Part shown: positions 24,843 to 33,689 of the stretch, one piece after another
How positions within the stretch are numbered: position 1 is the first letter of the stretch
Layout: every line of letters starts with the position of its first letter
Source of the DNA: CAVPNY01 sp963706905
GTDB taxonomy: Bacteria; Chloroflexota; Anaerolineae; Anaerolineales; UBA4823
Direction: 5' to 3'
DNA length: 64,000 bases
Assembly: GCA_963706905.1 (NCBI GenBank)
Contig: CAVPNY010000025.1
Span: 3,525 to 67,524 of the forward strand
The notes under the pieces: model-generated
Database searches by the model: none
What the model was told of the DNA's origin: nothing
What the model saw: only the letters and a program-made list of their open reading frames with translations
Program-made: the position numbers and the translations under genes

Positions 24843-24863
24843 TTAAAGAAATGTTAAAGAAAT
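24843..24863. promoter_or_regulatory. 11-bp-spaced direct repeat, possible operator
   Basis: TTAAAGAAAT occurs at 24843-24852 and again at 24854-24863. PhoB/OmpR regulators bind head-to-tail on direct repeats spaced 11 bp apart. It lies between the divergent response regulator (24742) and GNAT (24957) genes and could serve either. Confidence 0.5.
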
Positions 24864-24956
24864 TGTATGAAGTTCTCCAGGGTTCTCCCTTACCAGGAAG
24901 GGCCAGGATGGGTTAAAATGTGCCCTATTCATGTTTCAGCTTAATGGATTGTTGCG

Positions 24957-25958
24957 ATGAGCGCTATCTCGACCTCGCTGGTACCCACTCCCAGTCAGCT
25001 CCGCCCGTTTGACATCCGGCGAGACCTGGACCGTGTCGCTGACCTGGTTGAAACCTGTTTTGCTGATACCCTGGATGAAGATGGAAAACGGTATGTGCGC
25101 CAGATGCATTCTGCGGCGCGCAATCCCAGCTATTTACGCTGGGCCTCCGCAGTTGCAGATCAGGCTTCCATCCCTTTATCCGGATTCGTCTGGGAAGAAA
25201 ATGGTAGGGTCGTCGGAAACCTGAGCCTGATCCCGTTTCTGAACCAGGGTCGCCAGCATTATTTGATCGCCAATGTGGCCGTTGATCCCAATTGCCGGCG
25301 CAGAGGAATCGCGCGTGCCCTGACCGAGGCCGCTATTCGGCAGGTACGCAGCCGTGGGATTGGGGCGGTATGGCTGCATGTTCGTGATGATAATATCCCA
25401 GCTTATAACTTGTACGTTTCATTAGGATTTGTCGAAAAGGCGCGCCGCACGACCTGGGAATTTAGCACGCGGAAAGCAGAGCCTTTTGTTCCATACAGCC
25501 GAAGCTCAGATGATCGGGTTGTTGTGGGTAAAATCCGTCCGATCCATTGGACTCAGCAACGGGCTTGGTTTCAGGCCATCTATCCGGCCGAGTTGACCTG
25601 GCATATGCCCGTAAATCTATTTGCACTGCGCGGTGACGTGTGGGGTGGGCTTTATCGGATTGTATCTGGAATTCGGATTGAACAATGGGCCGCGATGCGC
25701 GACCAGCAGCTTCTGGGGGTGTTGACCTGGCAACCGCACATAGGTCAGGCTGATCGCATCTGGCTGGCGGCTGAATTAGAAAACGAGGCTGAAGTTTTCC
25801 CGGCTCTATTGGCTCATATGCACAAGGCGATGCCTGATCGCCCCCGCATAATTCTAGATTTTCCAGCTGGTCGGGGTAGCCAGGCCTTTGGGGAGGCAGG
25901 TTTTCGCCTTCAACAAACGTTGATCTGGATGGAGGCAAAACTCAAGGAGAGGGGATAG
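24957..25958 (+). CDS. GNAT-family N-acetyltransferase
   Basis: The 333-residue product has an N-terminal acetyltransferase domain (about 15-165). The acetyl-CoA-binding motif is VAVDPNCRRRGIARALTEAA (R/Q-x-x-G-x-A/G as RRGIA), preceded by VVGNLSLIPF and followed by LHVRDDNIPAYNLYVSLGFV. The remaining 165 residues look like a second, degenerate GNAT-like half (WGGLYRIVSGIRIEQWAAM). Double-GNAT proteins acetylate varied small substrates, so none can be named. The start ATG lacks a strong ribosome site. The exporter operon follows after 30 bp and may be co-transcribed. Confidence 0.85.
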   Translation: MSAISTSLVPTPSQLRPFDIRRDLDRVADLVETCFADTLDEDGKRYVRQMHSAARNPSYLRWASAVADQASIPLSGFVWEENGRVVGNLSLIPFLNQGRQHYLIANVAVDPNCRRRGIARALTEAAIRQVRSRGIGAVWLHVRDDNIPAYNLYVSLGFVEKARRTTWEFSTRKAEPFVPYSRSSDDRVVVGKIRPIHWTQQRAWFQAIYPAELTWHMPVNLFALRGDVWGGLYRIVSGIRIEQWAAMRDQQLLGVLTWQPHIGQADRIWLAAELENEAEVFPALLAHMHKAMPDRPRIILDFPAGRGSQAFGEAGFRLQQTLIWMEAKLKERG

Positions 25959-25988
25959 GGGGAGCAACAAATCATTGGGAGTGAAATT

Positions 25989-26993
25989 GTGATCGGTACG
26001 GTACGTGTCGAGGCTCTTTCCAAGTCTTACCAGGTTCGCCAACGTAAAGGATTGTTCAAATCTCAAAAAAGCTCTGTTGAGGCGCTGCAGAGCGTTTCAC
26101 TGGATGTTCAAGCCGGCGAGGTATTCGGTTTGCTTGGCCCAAACGGGGCTGGGAAAACAACCCTAATTAAAATCCTGACGACGCTCTTATTGCCCACTGC
26201 AGGAGATGCCTGGGTGAACGGTTACCACGTCATTCGGCAGGAGAACCAGGTGCGCGCCTCAGTCGGATGCATGTTGATGGGCGAGCGCGGGCTTTACTGG
26301 AAATTGACCGGGCGCGAAAACCTGGAGTACTTCGGCGCTCTTTATCACCTTCCTCCCGCTGAACGGAAGCGGAAAGCCCAGGAGATCATTGACCTGCTCG
26401 GCTTGAAGGATCTGGCTGACCGCACAGTCGAGACTTATTCATCTGGTCAGAAGATGAGCCTGGCCTTCGGCAAGGCCTTGATTAATGACGCCCCGTTACT
26501 GGTCCTGGACGAGCCGACTAATACGCTCGATGTGCCGTCTGCCAGTGAGCTGCGCGCCACTGTGCGCGATCTAAACGCCCAGGGTAAGACAATTATCTAC
26601 ACCACGCACATTATGTCCGAAGCTGAGACATTGTGCAAACGCGTGGCTATCATCGATCATGGTCAACTTTTGGCCTTAGGAACCATTGCGGAGTTAAAGG
26701 CATCCCTGGGCCGCAGCCAGGTCACCCGCATTGAAGGCGTGATCACCTCTAAGTCCCTGGCGGCGATCCGCCAGCTTCCAGAGGTCGAGCAGGCCAGTCG
26801 CACCAGTCTTGAAACCATCGACTTGTTAACTGTGGTCACTCGTCAGGGTCACGAAAATCTTCCCCAATTGATAGAAACCCTCAATCGCACTGGAGCCCTG
26901 ATCCAGAAAATTGCTCCTGAGGAGGTCACTCTGGAAGATGTCTTTATTGCCAAGACCGGCCGCACCCTGGCTGAAGATACCACGGCGCACTGA
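25989..26993 (+). CDS. ABC-2 exporter ATP-binding protein
   Basis: The 334-residue ATPase starts with GTG. Walker A is GPNGAGKTT, the signature is YSSGQKMSLAFGKAL (a variant of LSGGQ), Walker B is LLVLDEPTNTLD, and the switch His is in YTTHIMSEAE. The C-terminal 90 residues are a typical extension of drug/antibiotic exporter ATPases of the DrrA/CcmA-like class. Two ABC-2 permeases follow (27021 and 27889), completing a three-gene exporter. The cargo is unknown. Confidence 0.92.
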   Translation: MIGTVRVEALSKSYQVRQRKGLFKSQKSSVEALQSVSLDVQAGEVFGLLGPNGAGKTTLIKILTTLLLPTAGDAWVNGYHVIRQENQVRASVGCMLMGERGLYWKLTGRENLEYFGALYHLPPAERKRKAQEIIDLLGLKDLADRTVETYSSGQKMSLAFGKALINDAPLLVLDEPTNTLDVPSASELRATVRDLNAQGKTIIYTTHIMSEAETLCKRVAIIDHGQLLALGTIAELKASLGRSQVTRIEGVITSKSLAAIRQLPEVEQASRTSLETIDLLTVVTRQGHENLPQLIETLNRTGALIQKIAPEEVTLEDVFIAKTGRTLAEDTTAH

Positions 26994-27020
26994 TTTTTCG
27001 GGAAGCATCTTTTTAAACCG

Positions 27021-27869
27021 ATGTCTGCTGCTCAACCAACCCTCCGTTCAAATCTCTCCATCACCCTGGCCAGCATGCGCATGCGCCTGATCACGGTCTC
27101 GCGTTACCCTGGGCAGTTGGTGATGGATATCATCATCCCCATTGTCTTTGCCGCTATGCCGATTCTGCTCGGCCGGGCTACCGCTGGCCCAAACGCCGAG
27201 CAGGTGTTTGCTGCCAATACCGGCACAACCAACTATGTGGCTTATATGCTGATCGGATCCAGCGTCTTCACGATTGTTTCGTTTGCCTTCTGGCATATGG
27301 CTTACTGGCTACGCTGGGAGCAAGAAACTGGCACGCTGGAAGCGCTTTACCTGAGCCCGACGCACCGCCTATGGATAGCAGGGGGAACCGCGTTGTATAG
27401 CTGTCTGCGCTCATTATTCTCCGCGATCGCTGCATTTCTTTTGGGTTCGCTGATCTTGCGCGTCGACCCCTTTGAAGGTGAGGTAGGGCTGGCATTCCTG
27501 TTTATTCTCTCTGGCATGATACCGCTTTATGGTATGACCCTGCTTTTTGGAGCCTTGGTGCTCAAAGTCAAAGAAGCCAATGCCCTGATTAACCTGATGC
27601 AGTGGGGGATCAGCTTCCTGATGGGTGTCTTTTTCCCGATAGCTTTTTTTCCACCGCTGATCAAAATCCTTGCCTTGCTTTTCCCACCCACCTGGATGAC
27701 TAACGGCGTGCGCTCGGCCTTGCTCGGCGTGGGCTTCTTTTTCCAGGAGTGGTATTTAGACCTGGCCGTCTTGTGGGCGTCGATGCTGATTGCCCCCTTG
27801 TTAGGCTATTGGGTGTTCACCCGAACTGAAATCAGCATCCGCCGTAATGCAGGCGTCGGGCAATTTTAA
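27021..27869 (+). CDS. ABC-2 type permease, first subunit
   Basis: The 282-residue membrane protein has six likely transmembrane segments, among them LVMDIIIPIVFAAMPILLG, YMLIGSSVFTIVSFAFWHM, YGMTLLFGALVL and LLGYWVF. The conserved ABC-2 region WRWEQETGTLEALYLSPT appears here as LRWEQETGTLEALYLSPTHR. It lies 27 bp after the ATPase gene and ends beside the second permease. The two permeases are related and probably form a heterodimer. Confidence 0.88.
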   Translation: MSAAQPTLRSNLSITLASMRMRLITVSRYPGQLVMDIIIPIVFAAMPILLGRATAGPNAEQVFAANTGTTNYVAYMLIGSSVFTIVSFAFWHMAYWLRWEQETGTLEALYLSPTHRLWIAGGTALYSCLRSLFSAIAAFLLGSLILRVDPFEGEVGLAFLFILSGMIPLYGMTLLFGALVLKVKEANALINLMQWGISFLMGVFFPIAFFPPLIKILALLFPPTWMTNGVRSALLGVGFFFQEWYLDLAVLWASMLIAPLLGYWVFTRTEISIRRNAGVGQF

Positions 27870-27888
27870 TCGATCCAGGATGCTCTTC

Positions 27889-28767
27889 ATGGAAGACCCA
27901 CTTCTCACCTCCCAGAATCCCCTGACCAGAAATTTGGCCTCTGACTGGAGTGCCTTTTGGGCGATGGTGCGTAAGGAATTGATCTTGATGGCGCGCTATC
28001 CAGTCAATTTTGTGGCTTCCTTTGGGCAGGTCTTTCTGATTGTGGCTATCTTTACCCTGGGGAGTAAAACTTTCAGTGTTAACATCAACAATCCATCGGC
28101 CAGCACAACCAGCAGCGGGAATCCTGCTGGTGTGGTTATCTATGGCTTCATCCTGTTCATGTTTGTCAGTGATACCCTGTGGACGATCGGTTATAACATA
28201 CGCCACGAGCAAGTCCAGGGCACCTTGGAACAGCTCTATTTGAGTCCGGCGAGCAAATTTGCCAGCCTGGTGTCACGCGTCGCCAACACGTTGCTGTGGA
28301 CAGGCTTGCTGTGCATTGCGGCCAGTATCTTGCTGGTGTTCATGTTCGGCGCGTTGCCGATGGAGAATGTCGGACTGGGGGCGTTTATATTGGTGATGGG
28401 CCTGGCAGGCACCTTTGGGATAGGGTTTGCCTTTGCCGCCCTTACGCTTCGCATCCGTGAGGCCGCTCAGACGCTGGCTAACCTGCTGCAGTTTGCCTTT
28501 CTGATCTTGTGCGCCAATTTTTTCCCATTCTCGGCCTTACCGCCATTCATCCTGGTGTTTTCTCGCCTCATTCCGCTCTCTTATGTCGTAGATGCCTTCC
28601 GCTCAACCATGATGGGCTATCCACCCGGATTCCCAGAGCTGGCGCCGATCGGTGTAGAGATCGTCATCGTAACTGCCTTTGGGTTGATCATGCCATTACT
28701 GGGATACTATCTTTACAGGAAGGCGGAGGACCAGGCCCGCCGCAGCGGTAGCCTCTCGTCTTTCTAG
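27889..28767 (+). CDS. ABC-2 type permease, second subunit
   Basis: This 292-residue permease (from MEDPLLTSQNP) has the matching region IRHEQVQGTLEQLYLSPASK and hydrophobic segments such as FGQVFLIVAIFTLG, LLCIAASILLVFMFGALP and FGIGFAFAALTLRI. I prefer ATG 27889, with AGGA 8 bases upstream. In-frame starts at 27847 and 27880 are possible and the first would overlap the previous gene. It completes the exporter with the ATPase at 25989. Confidence 0.85.
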   Translation: MEDPLLTSQNPLTRNLASDWSAFWAMVRKELILMARYPVNFVASFGQVFLIVAIFTLGSKTFSVNINNPSASTTSSGNPAGVVIYGFILFMFVSDTLWTIGYNIRHEQVQGTLEQLYLSPASKFASLVSRVANTLLWTGLLCIAASILLVFMFGALPMENVGLGAFILVMGLAGTFGIGFAFAALTLRIREAAQTLANLLQFAFLILCANFFPFSALPPFILVFSRLIPLSYVVDAFRSTMMGYPPGFPELAPIGVEIVIVTAFGLIMPLLGYYLYRKAEDQARRSGSLSSF

Positions 28768-28840
28768 TCTGTCTTGACCTGAAAATTGTTGGATGGATTA
28801 AGCAAAAAGAAGAATCTCCTTAAAATTTCTGCTTTACCGG

Positions 28841-28869
28841 TTGACTTTCAGACTGACTCGGCTTATACT
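28841..28869 (+). promoter_or_regulatory. Strong promoter of a short terminated leader
   Basis: TTGACT (28841-28846) and TATACT (28864-28869) are exactly 17 bp apart, close to the housekeeping consensus. Transcription should begin near 28876, 60 bases before the hairpin terminator. Confidence 0.8.
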
Positions 28870-28893
28870 GAGTTTAGTTGGAGAATACCCGCT

Positions 28894-28938
28894 ATGCGAG
28901 TGGTTGCGAAAAAAGTTCACAGCAGTAAGGATGTATAG
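28894..28938 (+). CDS. Possible 14-codon leader peptide
   Basis: ATG 28894 opens MRVVAKKVHSSKDV and stops at TAG 28936-28938, whose last two bases are the first bases of the terminator stem at 28937. There is only a weak GGAG (28880-28883) upstream. A ribosome at the stop would cover the left arm of the hairpin, so it could control read-through into the SWIM gene. The reading may be chance. Confidence 0.35.
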   Translation: MRVVAKKVHSSKDV

Positions 28939-28966
28939 GCACGCGGATTTCTGGCGTGCCTTTTTG
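28937..28966 (+). terminator. Terminator between promoter and SWIM gene (attenuator or end of a small RNA)
   Basis: AGGCACGC (28937-28944) pairs with GCGTGCCT (28954-28961), followed by TTTTT from 28961. It lies 35 bp before the SWIM gene start and about 90 bp after a strong promoter, so it either ends a small RNA of about 90 nt or attenuates the downstream gene. Confidence 0.8.
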
Positions 28967-29000
28967 TTCCCTATTTCACCATGGAAGGAGACTTTGCAAG

Positions 29001-29240
29001 ATGGATTATGGGATGATCGGTAAGATCGACAAGGCGAAGCGCTACGCTGAGCAGCGTGACCGAATCCACTTCGAAGCGTTCAAGGTGACATTTGAGGGTC
29101 AGAACAACCCTCATACAGTTCAGTTCCAGGATGGAGTATGGCAGTGCGATTGCGATTTCTTCAACACCCGCGGTCGTTGCAGCCACACGATGGCTCTTGA
29201 GATAATCCTGGAAGGGATGCTCCCACAGCCGGTCCCATAA
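29001..29240 (+). CDS. Small SWIM zinc-finger protein
   Basis: The 79-residue product, MDYGMIGKIDKAKRYAEQRD, has a SWIM motif of the CxCx(n)CxH kind: CDCDFFNTRGRCSH. SWIM domains bind zinc and mediate contacts with DNA or protein. AAGGAG (28984-28989) lies upstream of the ATG at 29001; a longer in-frame reading from 28956 would start inside the terminator and is rejected. The gene is a single unit with a terminator after it and an attenuator-like leader before it. Confidence 0.85.
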   Translation: MDYGMIGKIDKAKRYAEQRDRIHFEAFKVTFEGQNNPHTVQFQDGVWQCDCDFFNTRGRCSHTMALEIILEGMLPQPVP

Positions 29241-29263
29241 GTAAGGAATTGAAAGTCGGTAAG

Positions 29264-29300
29264 AAACGGGCCCCTCTGTGTGAGATGGGGCCCGTTTTTT
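29264..29300 (+). terminator. Terminator of the SWIM gene
   Basis: AAACGGGCCCC (29264-29274) pairs with GGGGCCCGTTT (29287-29297), ending in TTTTTT. It is an 11-bp perfect stem. Confidence 0.93.
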
Positions 29301-29482
29301 GTAATAAGAAACCACGCTCGCGTCAGTTCGTGATAAGGGAAGAAGGGGTTATTTTTTGTTGTTTTGGACAGCTCCAAAATCAGCAACCATGTATCCTTAG
29401 CTCGAATTCAATAATATCTTGCCTGCTCCCCGGATAGTGAGATAATACAGGTCTGTCAAAATTTTCATAAGGAGAAGTATGT

Positions 29483-30307
29483 ATGGGAACAGATGCCGGC
29501 CAGACTATCAGTGAGGCCTTTGCCAATCTACGATTGAATGCTGACAATTTGTTCTATGCTGCCATTATTCTCCTGATTGGTGTTCTGATCGCGCGGATTG
29601 TCCGCAAGGCTGTAGTCACAGCCATGGATCGCACCAAAGCCGATCCTTCTGCGAAGTTTATTGTTGCACGCCTGTCCTTTGGCAGCGTGGTTGTGCTGGC
29701 GATCCTCACCGCACTGGCTCAAATCGGGATTAATGTTGCAGCTCTGCTGGCTGGTCTGGGCATCTTTGGGTTTGCGCTGGGTTTTGCTCTGCAGGATGTG
29801 AGCAAGAATTTTATCTCTGGTCTTTTGCTCCTGATCCAGAAACCGTTCAGTGTGGGAGAGATCGTCCAGATCGACCAGTATACCGGCACGGTCAAGGATG
29901 TCCAGATAACGGCAACCCAGCTGGAAACCCTGGACGGTCAGATTGTTTTCATCCCCAGTGCATTGGTATATACCAACCCGATCATCAACATTAGCCGGGC
30001 TACCCGCCGGCGCATTGAGCTGCAGATCGGCGTCGCTTACGACAGTGACCTGGAAAAAGTCCGCCAGGTAGCTTTGGCGGCGATTGCCAAGATAACTGGA
30101 TTAAGCGAAGGTTCACTCCCGGTCGTGAACTTTAGCACCTTCGGTAGCTATGCTATCCAGATGATCTTGTTTTTTTGGATCGACACTGGCAAGACAGACA
30201 CCTTGACTGCCAAGGATACCGGGCTGAATATGGTCAAAGAGGCTTTTGAGCAGGCAGGGATTGAGATTCCGCGAACCTTTGTCGCTCCGGATCCGTCAAT
30301 AAAATAG
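29483..30307 (+). CDS. MscS-family mechanosensitive channel
   Basis: MscS channels open under membrane tension and release solutes on osmotic downshock. The 274-residue product has three membrane segments (LFYAAIILLIGVLIARIV, SFGSVVVLAILTALAQIG, LLAGLGIFGFALGFALQDV). The third is the pore helix, with the typical GLGIFGFALGFALQDVSKN. It is followed by the MscS beta domain with PFSVGEIVQIDQYTGTVKDV and FIPSALVYTNPIINISR. AAGGAG lies before the ATG. It is monocistronic as far as I can see. Confidence 0.92.
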   Translation: MGTDAGQTISEAFANLRLNADNLFYAAIILLIGVLIARIVRKAVVTAMDRTKADPSAKFIVARLSFGSVVVLAILTALAQIGINVAALLAGLGIFGFALGFALQDVSKNFISGLLLLIQKPFSVGEIVQIDQYTGTVKDVQITATQLETLDGQIVFIPSALVYTNPIINISRATRRRIELQIGVAYDSDLEKVRQVALAAIAKITGLSEGSLPVVNFSTFGSYAIQMILFFWIDTGKTDTLTAKDTGLNMVKEAFEQAGIEIPRTFVAPDPSIK

Positions 30308-30395
30308 CCGGTGGTTTTCAGGTTTGCGCTCAGCGGCCTGGACCAGGCAAGCTCACATGTGGCTTATCCGGTTAGCGTGAAAGGAGTTCTTTGGG

Positions 30396-31296
30396 ATGCT
30401 TAGACGAATCGTAGTTTTCCTTGTTGTGCTTTCAGGCCTCGTGGCATGCCGATCAGCGGCAGTCACCACGCCAACACCTTCTTTGGAGCTGGTCGTTACG
30501 CCCACTCAGCTCGTACCGGCGCCTTCTCAGACAATCTCAGAGCCGGAAGACCAATCGGTTCCAGAATCGATCCTGATTCTCAGAGCCTGGCCCTGGCTCA
30601 CGCCTGGTCAGTCCACTGCACGTCGCTGGTGTCGCCGACTCCACCTTCGAGCAGAACCTGGTGGTGCGCATCCTGCTCGACGATGGCAGCCAGTTGGCGC
30701 AGACGCCGACCACGATTCAATCAGAGCTCGGTCAGCGCGGTGAATTCCAGGTTGAGGTGCCGTTTACTATCTCGGGAGAACGCCAGGCCTTTATCCAGGT
30801 GTTCAGCACCAGCCCGCGCGATGGTGGTGTCACCCACCTGGCCTCCACTGGTGTGCTGCTGGCTGATAGCGGATCGATCGACATCCGGCCTATTGAAACT
30901 CATCCAGAGCGCATTCAGATTACCAATCTAGTCCCTGGTGACAGCCTCAGCGGTGGCGTGGCGCACGTCGAAGGTTTTGCCCTGGCCTCCTTCGAGCAGA
31001 CGTTGGTGGTAGATATTTACGATGAAGCCGGCGCACTGGTGGGTTCGCAGTCCTTGATCGTGGATTCCCCTGAGTGGGGTCAGCCAGGACCTTTTCAGGT
31101 TGATGTGGCTTACTCGGTGGTTAAGGCGGGAGCGGGTCGAATCGTTGTACGTGACCCTAGCCCGGCGTTCAGCGGGGATGTGCACCTGGCGAGCGTCGAG
31201 GTTAAACTTAGCGCCTTAGCTTATTTTCCCACGCCCACTGCATCGCCCAGATCGCCAGCGGGCGCATATAACCGACGGCGCGATGCACACCCTTAA
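30396..31296 (+). pseudogene. Lipoprotein with two Gmad2-like domains, frameshifted
   Basis: The N-terminus is a lipoprotein signal (MLRRIVVFLVVLSGLVAC, lipobox LVAC) with a Thr/Pro linker. Two similar immunoglobulin-like domains follow: SRLVSPLHVAGVADSTFEQN to VPFTISGERQAFIQVFSTSP, and GDSLSGGVAHVEGFALASFE to GAGRIVVRDPSPAFSGDV. They resemble Gmad2, known from spore-germination lipoproteins and cell-surface proteins. Removing one base near 30578 joins the signal part to the domains. The end overlaps the convergent GH116 gene by 89 bp, which is unusual and could reflect a second small error near the stop. Confidence 0.7.
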
Positions 31297-33679
31297 GGGT
31301 AATAGCTTCAGGTGTGCGAAACCAGAGACCATAATCCTGATAGATCGTCTTATATGCCCCGCGGGCGGTGGCAAAGGCCTCCTTCCCCAGGCCTTCTTGC
31401 AGCATCCCTGCTGCCAGGCAGTATGTTGTGCCAATCCACATCTCTTCGGACTGCAACGAGGTGTGATCGACCTGTCCATCTGGCCTCATCCCATTGAGCG
31501 CGCCAAATTGCCCCTCACCAGCTTTTCCCACATTGAACGCAAAGATTTTTTTATAGGAAGACTGGGCCCGATCAGAAGGGACAACGCCAGACAATTCGCA
31601 GGCCTGGGCGAACCAGTGACCGGCTAATTGATCAGCCATAATCGCGGTGCGGTGCTCGCCCGGGCTGGAGTCAAAATTATAGTATTCTCCATTCCATAAC
31701 CTGGCCTCAAATGCCTGTCGAGCGCGCTCCAGATGCTTGCGGTAACCCTCAGCCTCTTCGAATCTTCCAAGCATGGAAGCCATGGCTTCCATGGCGCTCA
31801 GGCAGGCCAGCCACAACCCGCCGCAATGTGCGCTGGGACCGCTCATTGTCCAGGTATCGTAAGTCTGATCAGGGAAGCCCTCATTCTCGATCAAACCATC
31901 GCCATCCTTGTCGAACCGAGCCAGGTGCTCAGTTGCCTGGCGAGCGGCAGGATAAGCTTCTGCCAGGAAGCTTTGATCTTTGGTCAGGAAGGTATCCCGG
32001 TAAAGCAACAAGACGAATTTTGAGTTTAAATCTTTCCAGCGGCTGATATCCTGGGCCTGATAAGCGTTCAGTTCTCGCCAGGGATCGGCGACCGGTGAAC
32101 CCAGGTCGTGCGGCAGCATGCCACGTAATTTACGCGGCGCTTCATCTCCACTATGCCAGATAGTGCGCAGCCGCAAATCTTCTACCTCCAGGCTGTGGAT
32201 AAAATCTCGCATCAGACTGAGTTCCAGGTCTGGCCACAGCATCGCCAGGGCAAATGAGGCGTTGAAATGCACATCCAGAGTGTTATAGAGACGGTATTCG
32301 TGACTTTCCAAATAGGCAAAATGCCCAATGTCCACTTCTGGAAGTGGGTCATTCTGGAGAGATCCAGAGGCTTGCTGGCCAGCTGTCCAGATCGTGCCGC
32401 CATCGACCAGGTAATAGGTTTCGTTGAACAAAGCCGTCTTGTACCAATCCGGCAATTCCGCATTGTCCAGAACAGGCTGCTGCCAGGCTTCAATCTTTGC
32501 TTCCCAGTCAGGGTAGTGCAGCAAGGCGTCGCGGGCAATGCAGGCCGCGGCCTCCCCATCCCGTCCGTAGAAACGGGTATAACGCCGGTACCAGCCCGTA
32601 CCATCGCCGAAGCGTGCTACTGGCATGTCCCAGGCCAGGGCGAAGACCACCTGGCGCACCTCCCCGGCTGGAACTTCCATCCGGGCAGCCAGAGCTGCGC
32701 CGAGGCTCTCTCCTGGCACGGCTGGGGCTGGATCGACCAGATTATCCAGCCTCCCATCAGCCGCGAAATCCCCCCATAAATCTGCCCCGTTAGCGTTGGC
32801 GCGAAAGCGCGTCCGATAGCTGATGGTCACTTGCGGAGTTTGTGCCATTGCGATTGCAAAGGTCAGCGGATCTTCAAAATGCGCCGGTTCGTGGCCGCTT
32901 TGTTCGATACCCTGGGTTCGCGCTTGCCGGTGAATATGACGCAGCTCAAGGGCGAGGATCTCGCCCTCCCGACCCGCCTCCTGGACCAGATGGTTGGTAT
33001 GCCCGCCTTGCAGGTCATTAGGGCCGCCGCTCCCATTCTGAAAGGTAAACATCAAAGCCACGCTGGCGGATTCGACACCGGTGTTCTCAACCGTCCAGAC
33101 GAAGACACCCGCTGGTGTGCTGCTTTCCTGGTAGTTGTGCGGTATGACCGGTGATACCTGGCGGCAGGTTAAACGCAGGCCTGGCAGCGCTTCTTCATAT
33201 ACTGTCCAGGCACGTGGAAACAGGGCGTGATAAATGCCTTTGTGGGCCGGCAATCCCCAGGCCCAGGCTTGCAGGCAACCTTTGGGACCGGGATTTGGAT
33301 TGAGCACCTGGCAGGCAGGCGCTTGATCGGCGCGTTGCGCCCACACAGAGAACTGATCCGCCGGCACGTTCCGGTATTCGACGATGCCGGGCTGGAGCTG
33401 CCAGCGATTAAAATCTCCTCGCCAGCCGCGCGTCACGGTTCCCCCGCCCAGCCCTCCCAGCGGGACTCCCATGTCTGCCCCTGTCCGAGCGCCTTGCGCC
33501 ATATTCATCACGGGTAATTGCTTGCGCCGTTTTTCTTCACCAGCGTGGCGAACAAAGCGATACAAAAAGGGGAGCTGCGTCGCCAGCATCTTTAGGCTGA
33601 AACCGATCGGCCGGGTTCTTTTGGGCGGTTGCTGGTCGAAGCGACGCCTCCACGCCGGGTGAGGGATAGATCTGTCCAA
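31208..33679 (-). CDS. GH116-family glycosidase (GBA2/DUF608-like)
   Basis: GH116 enzymes are retaining beta-glucosidases and xylosidases; animal members cleave glucosylceramide. The 823-residue product has the N-terminal beta domain with GVPLGGLGGGTVTRGWRGDF and a C-terminal alpha/alpha barrel. LFNETYYLVDGGTIW contains the glutamate in the family's nucleophile position, and GFPDQTYDTWTMSGPSAHCG contains the region of the acid/base aspartate. There is no signal peptide, so it should act in the cytoplasm. The TTG start at 33679 is uncertain. It is followed within 11 bp by the dienelactone hydrolase on the same strand. Confidence 0.85.
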   Translation of the reverse strand: MDRSIPHPAWRRRFDQQPPKRTRPIGFSLKMLATQLPFLYRFVRHAGEEKRRKQLPVMNMAQGARTGADMGVPLGGLGGGTVTRGWRGDFNRWQLQPGIVEYRNVPADQFSVWAQRADQAPACQVLNPNPGPKGCLQAWAWGLPAHKGIYHALFPRAWTVYEEALPGLRLTCRQVSPVIPHNYQESSTPAGVFVWTVENTGVESASVALMFTFQNGSGGPNDLQGGHTNHLVQEAGREGEILALELRHIHRQARTQGIEQSGHEPAHFEDPLTFAIAMAQTPQVTISYRTRFRANANGADLWGDFAADGRLDNLVDPAPAVPGESLGAALAARMEVPAGEVRQVVFALAWDMPVARFGDGTGWYRRYTRFYGRDGEAAACIARDALLHYPDWEAKIEAWQQPVLDNAELPDWYKTALFNETYYLVDGGTIWTAGQQASGSLQNDPLPEVDIGHFAYLESHEYRLYNTLDVHFNASFALAMLWPDLELSLMRDFIHSLEVEDLRLRTIWHSGDEAPRKLRGMLPHDLGSPVADPWRELNAYQAQDISRWKDLNSKFVLLLYRDTFLTKDQSFLAEAYPAARQATEHLARFDKDGDGLIENEGFPDQTYDTWTMSGPSAHCGGLWLACLSAMEAMASMLGRFEEAEGYRKHLERARQAFEARLWNGEYYNFDSSPGEHRTAIMADQLAGHWFAQACELSGVVPSDRAQSSYKKIFAFNVGKAGEGQFGALNGMRPDGQVDHTSLQSEEMWIGTTYCLAAGMLQEGLGKEAFATARGAYKTIYQDYGLWFRTPEAITLKGVHRAVGYMRPLAIWAMQWAWENKLRR

Positions 33680-33689
33680 TGTCCGACGC

